Both the position numbers and the translations under genes were made by a program. Below are positions 6,426-8,116 of a stretch of DNA of 8,116 bases, one piece after another (position 1 is the first letter of the stretch; each line of letters starts with the position of its first letter). The DNA is from JASMHC01 sp964476515. Its GTDB lineage: Bacteria; Pseudomonadota; Alphaproteobacteria; Rhodobacterales; Rhodobacteraceae. The notes beneath the pieces are model-generated. The model saw only the letters and a list, made by a program, of their open reading frames with translations, was not told where the DNA came from and searched no databases. Location of the stretch: contig CAYZAY010000104.1 of NCBI GenBank assembly GCA_964476515.1, positions 1-8,116 on the forward strand. The letters are read 5' to 3'.

Positions 6426-7201
6426 ACGCGCCCCGCTTTTTCGTAGATGGACCGCTGACGCGCGTTCATACGTTCCGTGTCCATGATCAGACACACGTCC
6501 GTGGTGTTAAATTCGTGGTCGATAAAGGCACCCTCACCGACAAAACCACCCAGACGAAGGTAGGCTTTGATAAGCGCAGGCGTGGCGAGCATGGCGGCCT
6601 TGGCATCAAGGTCTTCGCGCGCCACAATATCCATCGGCTGGAAGGCTTCTGCATTGGCCCGCACGCGCAGATCTTCGGGGGCAAGGTGGCGGTGATGTAG
6701 CAGCGACAGAGGACCGGAGAATTCTTGCGGATCAACGCCGTGAAAGCTGGCGACGCCGAATAGGACTTCGATTTCATGGGTAAGCACGTAATCTGCAAGC
6801 CCATTCCACAGATGATACATCGCGGGACCACCCCGATAATCTGGCAAAAGGCACGACCGACCAAGTTCAAGAAGCTTGCGACCCGAGTTCTTGAGCTTTG
6901 TCAGGTCATATTCGCTTTCCGAATAGAACCGGCCCAGCTTTTCGGCCTGCTCCTGACGCAACAAACGGTAAACACCCACAACATTGCCTAAGACACCTTC
7001 GGGGGCGGCACCATCAATCAGCAGAAGATGGTCGAAATACGGATCAAACTGGTCTTTCTCTAACCTGTTTTCATGATCCACATCGGCACCATCCGACCCC
7101 AGTTCACCGACAAACACATCGTAGCGAACCCTTTGAGCAGCCCTGATATCTTCAGGCGAAGTTGCCAAGCGTGTAGAAAGAGTGGATGGCTGCGATTGCA
7201 T
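6422..7201 (-). CDS. olsB: L-ornithine N-alpha-acyltransferase
   Basis: Transfers a 3-hydroxyacyl chain from acyl carrier protein to the alpha-amino group of ornithine, the first step of ornithine-lipid synthesis. The 259-residue product is a GNAT-related acyltransferase of the hemolysin/OlsB family: AAQRVRYDVFVGELG (21-35), FDPYFDHLLLID (52-63), VVGVYRLLR (74-82), FYSESEYDL (92-100), KLLELGRSCLLPDYRGGPAMYHLW (109-132), FGVASFHGVDP (148-158) and PALIKAYLRLGGFVGEGAFIDHEFNTTDVCLIMD (208-241). I chose ATG 7201, with GAAGGA (7217-7212) 10 nt upstream. An in-frame TTG at 7258 is less likely because it coincides with a good -35 box. Ornithine lipids are phosphorus-free membrane lipids, often made under phosphate limitation. 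A promoter and a CtrA-box-like site lie upstream. Confidence 0.9.
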   Translation of the reverse strand: MQSQPSTLSTRLATSPEDIRAAQRVRYDVFVGELGSDGADVDHENRLEKDQFDPYFDHLLLIDGAAPEGVLGNVVGVYRLLRQEQAEKLGRFYSESEYDLTKLKNSGRKLLELGRSCLLPDYRGGPAMYHLWNGLADYVLTHEIEVLFGVASFHGVDPQEFSGPLSLLHHRHLAPEDLRVRANAEAFQPMDIVAREDLDAKAAMLATPALIKAYLRLGGFVGEGAFIDHEFNTTDVCLIMDTERMNARQRSIYEKAGRV

Positions 7202-7229
7202 CAAAAAAAGTTCCTTCGTCTTGTCTAAT

Positions 7230-7258
7230 CTTCTAGGCAGGACAGAAGTGTTTGACAA
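7230..7258 (-). promoter_or_regulatory. Candidate olsBA promoter
   Basis: Read on the minus strand, TTGTCA (7258-7253; 5 of 6 to TTGACA) and TAGAAG (7235-7230; 4 of 6 to TATAAT) are separated by 17 nt. The start site would be near 7223, leaving a short leader with GAAGGA just before olsB. The surrounding 105-nt gap is AT-rich. Half-sites TTGTCAA and CTGTCCT are 13 bp apart, not the 11 bp of a standard Pho box. Confidence 0.4.
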
Positions 7259-7281
7259 CAGAGCTATTTCGGATATTCTTC

Positions 7282-7297
7282 TTAAGGTTGTGTTAAC
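7282..7297. promoter_or_regulatory. CtrA-box-like site (TTAA-N7-TTAAC)
   Basis: The + strand reads TTAA (7282-7285), seven bases GGTTGTG, then TTAAC (7293-7297), a perfect match to the CtrA full-site consensus. It is the only TTAA-N7-TTAA I could find in the window. It lies in the gap upstream of olsB and downstream of the DUF3553 gene, centred about 65 nt upstream of the predicted olsB transcription start. That is farther than the usual -35-overlapping position, so activation through a second promoter, indirect control or chance remain possible. The neighbouring chpT gene makes CtrA regulation plausible. Confidence 0.5.
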
Positions 7298-7307
7298 TAT
7301 TTAGCGA

Positions 7308-7496
7308 TTAATCTTCTTTCATAAATACAGGAGTCAGCGCAATTCGATCACCGGCAATCACCACTTTGCCCTGCTCGCGGAAATTCACGGTAATTTTGCC
7401 GTTGATGTTGGATTGCACCTGCCCCAGCCCCCAATCCGGCTCGTTTGGGTGGCGCACCAGCATCCCGGGCTCAAGAAAACTATTCAGACCAGACAT
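7308..7496 (-). CDS. Small DUF3553 domain protein
   Basis: A 62-residue soluble protein made almost entirely of one small domain: FLEPGMLVRHPNEPDWGLGQVQSNINGKITVNFREQGKVVIAGDRIALTPV (residues 7-57). The VRHP...WGLGQVQS...ITVNF pattern marks DUF3553. It resembles the SH3/Tudor-like C-terminal domain of UvrD/PcrA helicases, which contacts RNA polymerase; that parallel is by pattern, not by structure. The length is normal for stand-alone members in this order. The start ATG has only a weak GGG upstream. It is divergent from chpT with a 27-nt gap, so any promoter must lie within or across the chpT start. It ends 106 nt before olsB and could be co-transcribed with olsBA. Function unknown. Confidence 0.85.
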   Translation of the reverse strand: MSGLNSFLEPGMLVRHPNEPDWGLGQVQSNINGKITVNFREQGKVVIAGDRIALTPVFMKED

Positions 7497-7523
7497 TTAC
7501 GACCCAATTTTTAGAGAACTTAT

Positions 7524-8051
7524 TTGAAACAGAATAATCTGAACATCCCCGCCTTACTAGGGGCACGTATATGCCACGACATGATCAGCCCTGTGGGTGC
7601 GATCAGCAATGGGCTGGAGCTTTTATCACTCACGGGCGATGTATCTGGCCCCGAAGCGGGCCTAATCAATGATAGTGTATCAAACGCCAATGCACGGCTT
7701 AAGTTTTTTCGTCTGGCGTTTGGTAGTTTTGGTGGTGACCAGAAAATCGCCGCAACTGAAATCAACAATATCCTAACCGCCTATTACTGTGACAAAGGAT
7801 TTAACGTGATTTTTGACGGGTGTGAAGACCTATCCAAATCAGACGTCAAGATGCTGTTTTTACTGACACTTTGCTGTGAAAGTGGTATGGGGCGGCGTGG
7901 TAGGGTGACGCTTTACCCAGATGTTTCAATCCAATGCAAAGGCGACAGGCTGCCCAACCACGCCCAGCAGGACCGAACGTGCATATTTGGGCGTTATAGA
8001 GAACATACAATGAACATATCGAATGGTGATCATTCGCTGCGCCATGCATGA
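7524..8051 (+). CDS. chpT: ChpT-like histidine phosphotransferase, C-terminal part apparently frame-disrupted
   Basis: ChpT proteins are dimeric phosphotransferases that pass phosphate from the hybrid kinase CckA to CtrA and CpdR. The N-terminal helical domain is well preserved: LLGARICHDMISPVGAISNGLELL (11-34) with phosphoacceptor His18, GPEAGLINDSVSNANARLKFFRLAFG (42-67), then the degenerate ATPase-like domain start with VKMLFLLTLCCESGMGRRGRVTLYPDVSIQCKGDRL (108-142). After about residue 143 family resemblance in this frame fades, and it stops at 175 residues; relatives are usually near 200 or more. Plausible ChpT-like scraps occur in another frame (NVHIWAL, then NEHIEW, near 7970-8030), which suggests one or more small indels. 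The start is TTG (7524) with a weak AGAGA; an in-frame TAG at 7512 excludes a longer form. The gene probably continues past the window. Confidence 0.65.
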   Translation: MKQNNLNIPALLGARICHDMISPVGAISNGLELLSLTGDVSGPEAGLINDSVSNANARLKFFRLAFGSFGGDQKIAATEINNILTAYYCDKGFNVIFDGCEDLSKSDVKMLFLLTLCCESGMGRRGRVTLYPDVSIQCKGDRLPNHAQQDRTCIFGRYREHTMNISNGDHSLRHA

Positions 8052-8116
8052 ACTGGTATGGTGCGGGACACTGCCGCCGTTGCCCTTCCGTGTGTTTGCT
8101 GACGCAGCATTCGCTC

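Noticed and set aside
6426..6494. N-terminal extension of olsA to an upstream start at 6494
   Set aside because: It would overlap olsB coding sequence by about 70 nt and adds residues unlike the family N-terminus; the ATGA overlap start at 6425 is far better.
7239..7258. Pho-box-like half-sites TTGTCAA and CTGTCCT in the olsB promoter
   Set aside because: The half-sites are 13 bp apart rather than 11 and the second is imperfect, so phosphate control of olsBA by PhoB is not supported by sequence here, although it is known for ornithine-lipid genes in some bacteria.

Overview
The window reads as chromosomal DNA of a marine alphaproteobacterium of the order Rhodobacterales (Roseobacter group). 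This rests on gene content and on protein sequences I recognise: an olsB-olsA ornithine-lipid pair joined by an ATGA overlap, a ChpT-type histidine phosphotransferase divergent from a small DUF3553 gene, and serS followed by a flavin-reductase-like gene and rpe. Base composition is moderately GC-rich, with AT-rich intergenic patches. No IS element, tRNA, rRNA or CRISPR array is visible. The assignment is from memory of these families; no search was run.

Layout. Positions 1-271 are non-coding and hold three stacked inverted repeats: a strong intrinsic terminator for a gene to the left of the window, a 9-bp-arm inverted repeat, and a short GTAG-plus-hairpin element that looks like a REP sequence. 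The leader of serS follows. Positions 272-3350 (+) are a compact run: serS (seryl-tRNA synthetase), a flavin-reductase-like split-barrel protein whose start overlaps the serS stop, rpe (ribulose-phosphate 3-epimerase), and a thioredoxin/AhpC-like redoxin. The redoxin frame is cut by one UAG placed directly after its CxxCP active site. Positions 3369-4804 (-) hold an aldose-1-epimerase-like protein and an exported YbjN-like protein. Position 4971 onward (+) is a divergent ThiE/TenI-fold gene with a good sigma70-type promoter. It runs tail to tail, with a 12-bp overlap, into olsA. Positions 5589-7201 (-) are olsB-olsA. Positions 7308-7496 (-) are a 62-residue DUF3553 protein. Positions 7524-8116 (+) are chpT, which looks frame-disrupted toward the window edge.

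How the parts fit. OlsB N-acylates ornithine and OlsA O-acylates the lyso-lipid, so the pair is a complete ornithine-lipid pathway. The most suggestive regulatory signal is a perfect TTAA-N7-TTAAC site, the full CtrA-box consensus, at 7282-7297. It lies just upstream of the olsBA promoter and a short distance from chpT, whose family passes phosphate from CckA to CtrA. This suggests, but does not prove, CtrA control of membrane-lipid genes. I found no wholly new multi-gene system. The items most worth a second look are the CtrA box, the precisely placed UAG in the redoxin, the broken chpT 3' part, the stand-alone DUF3553 protein and the REP-like element.
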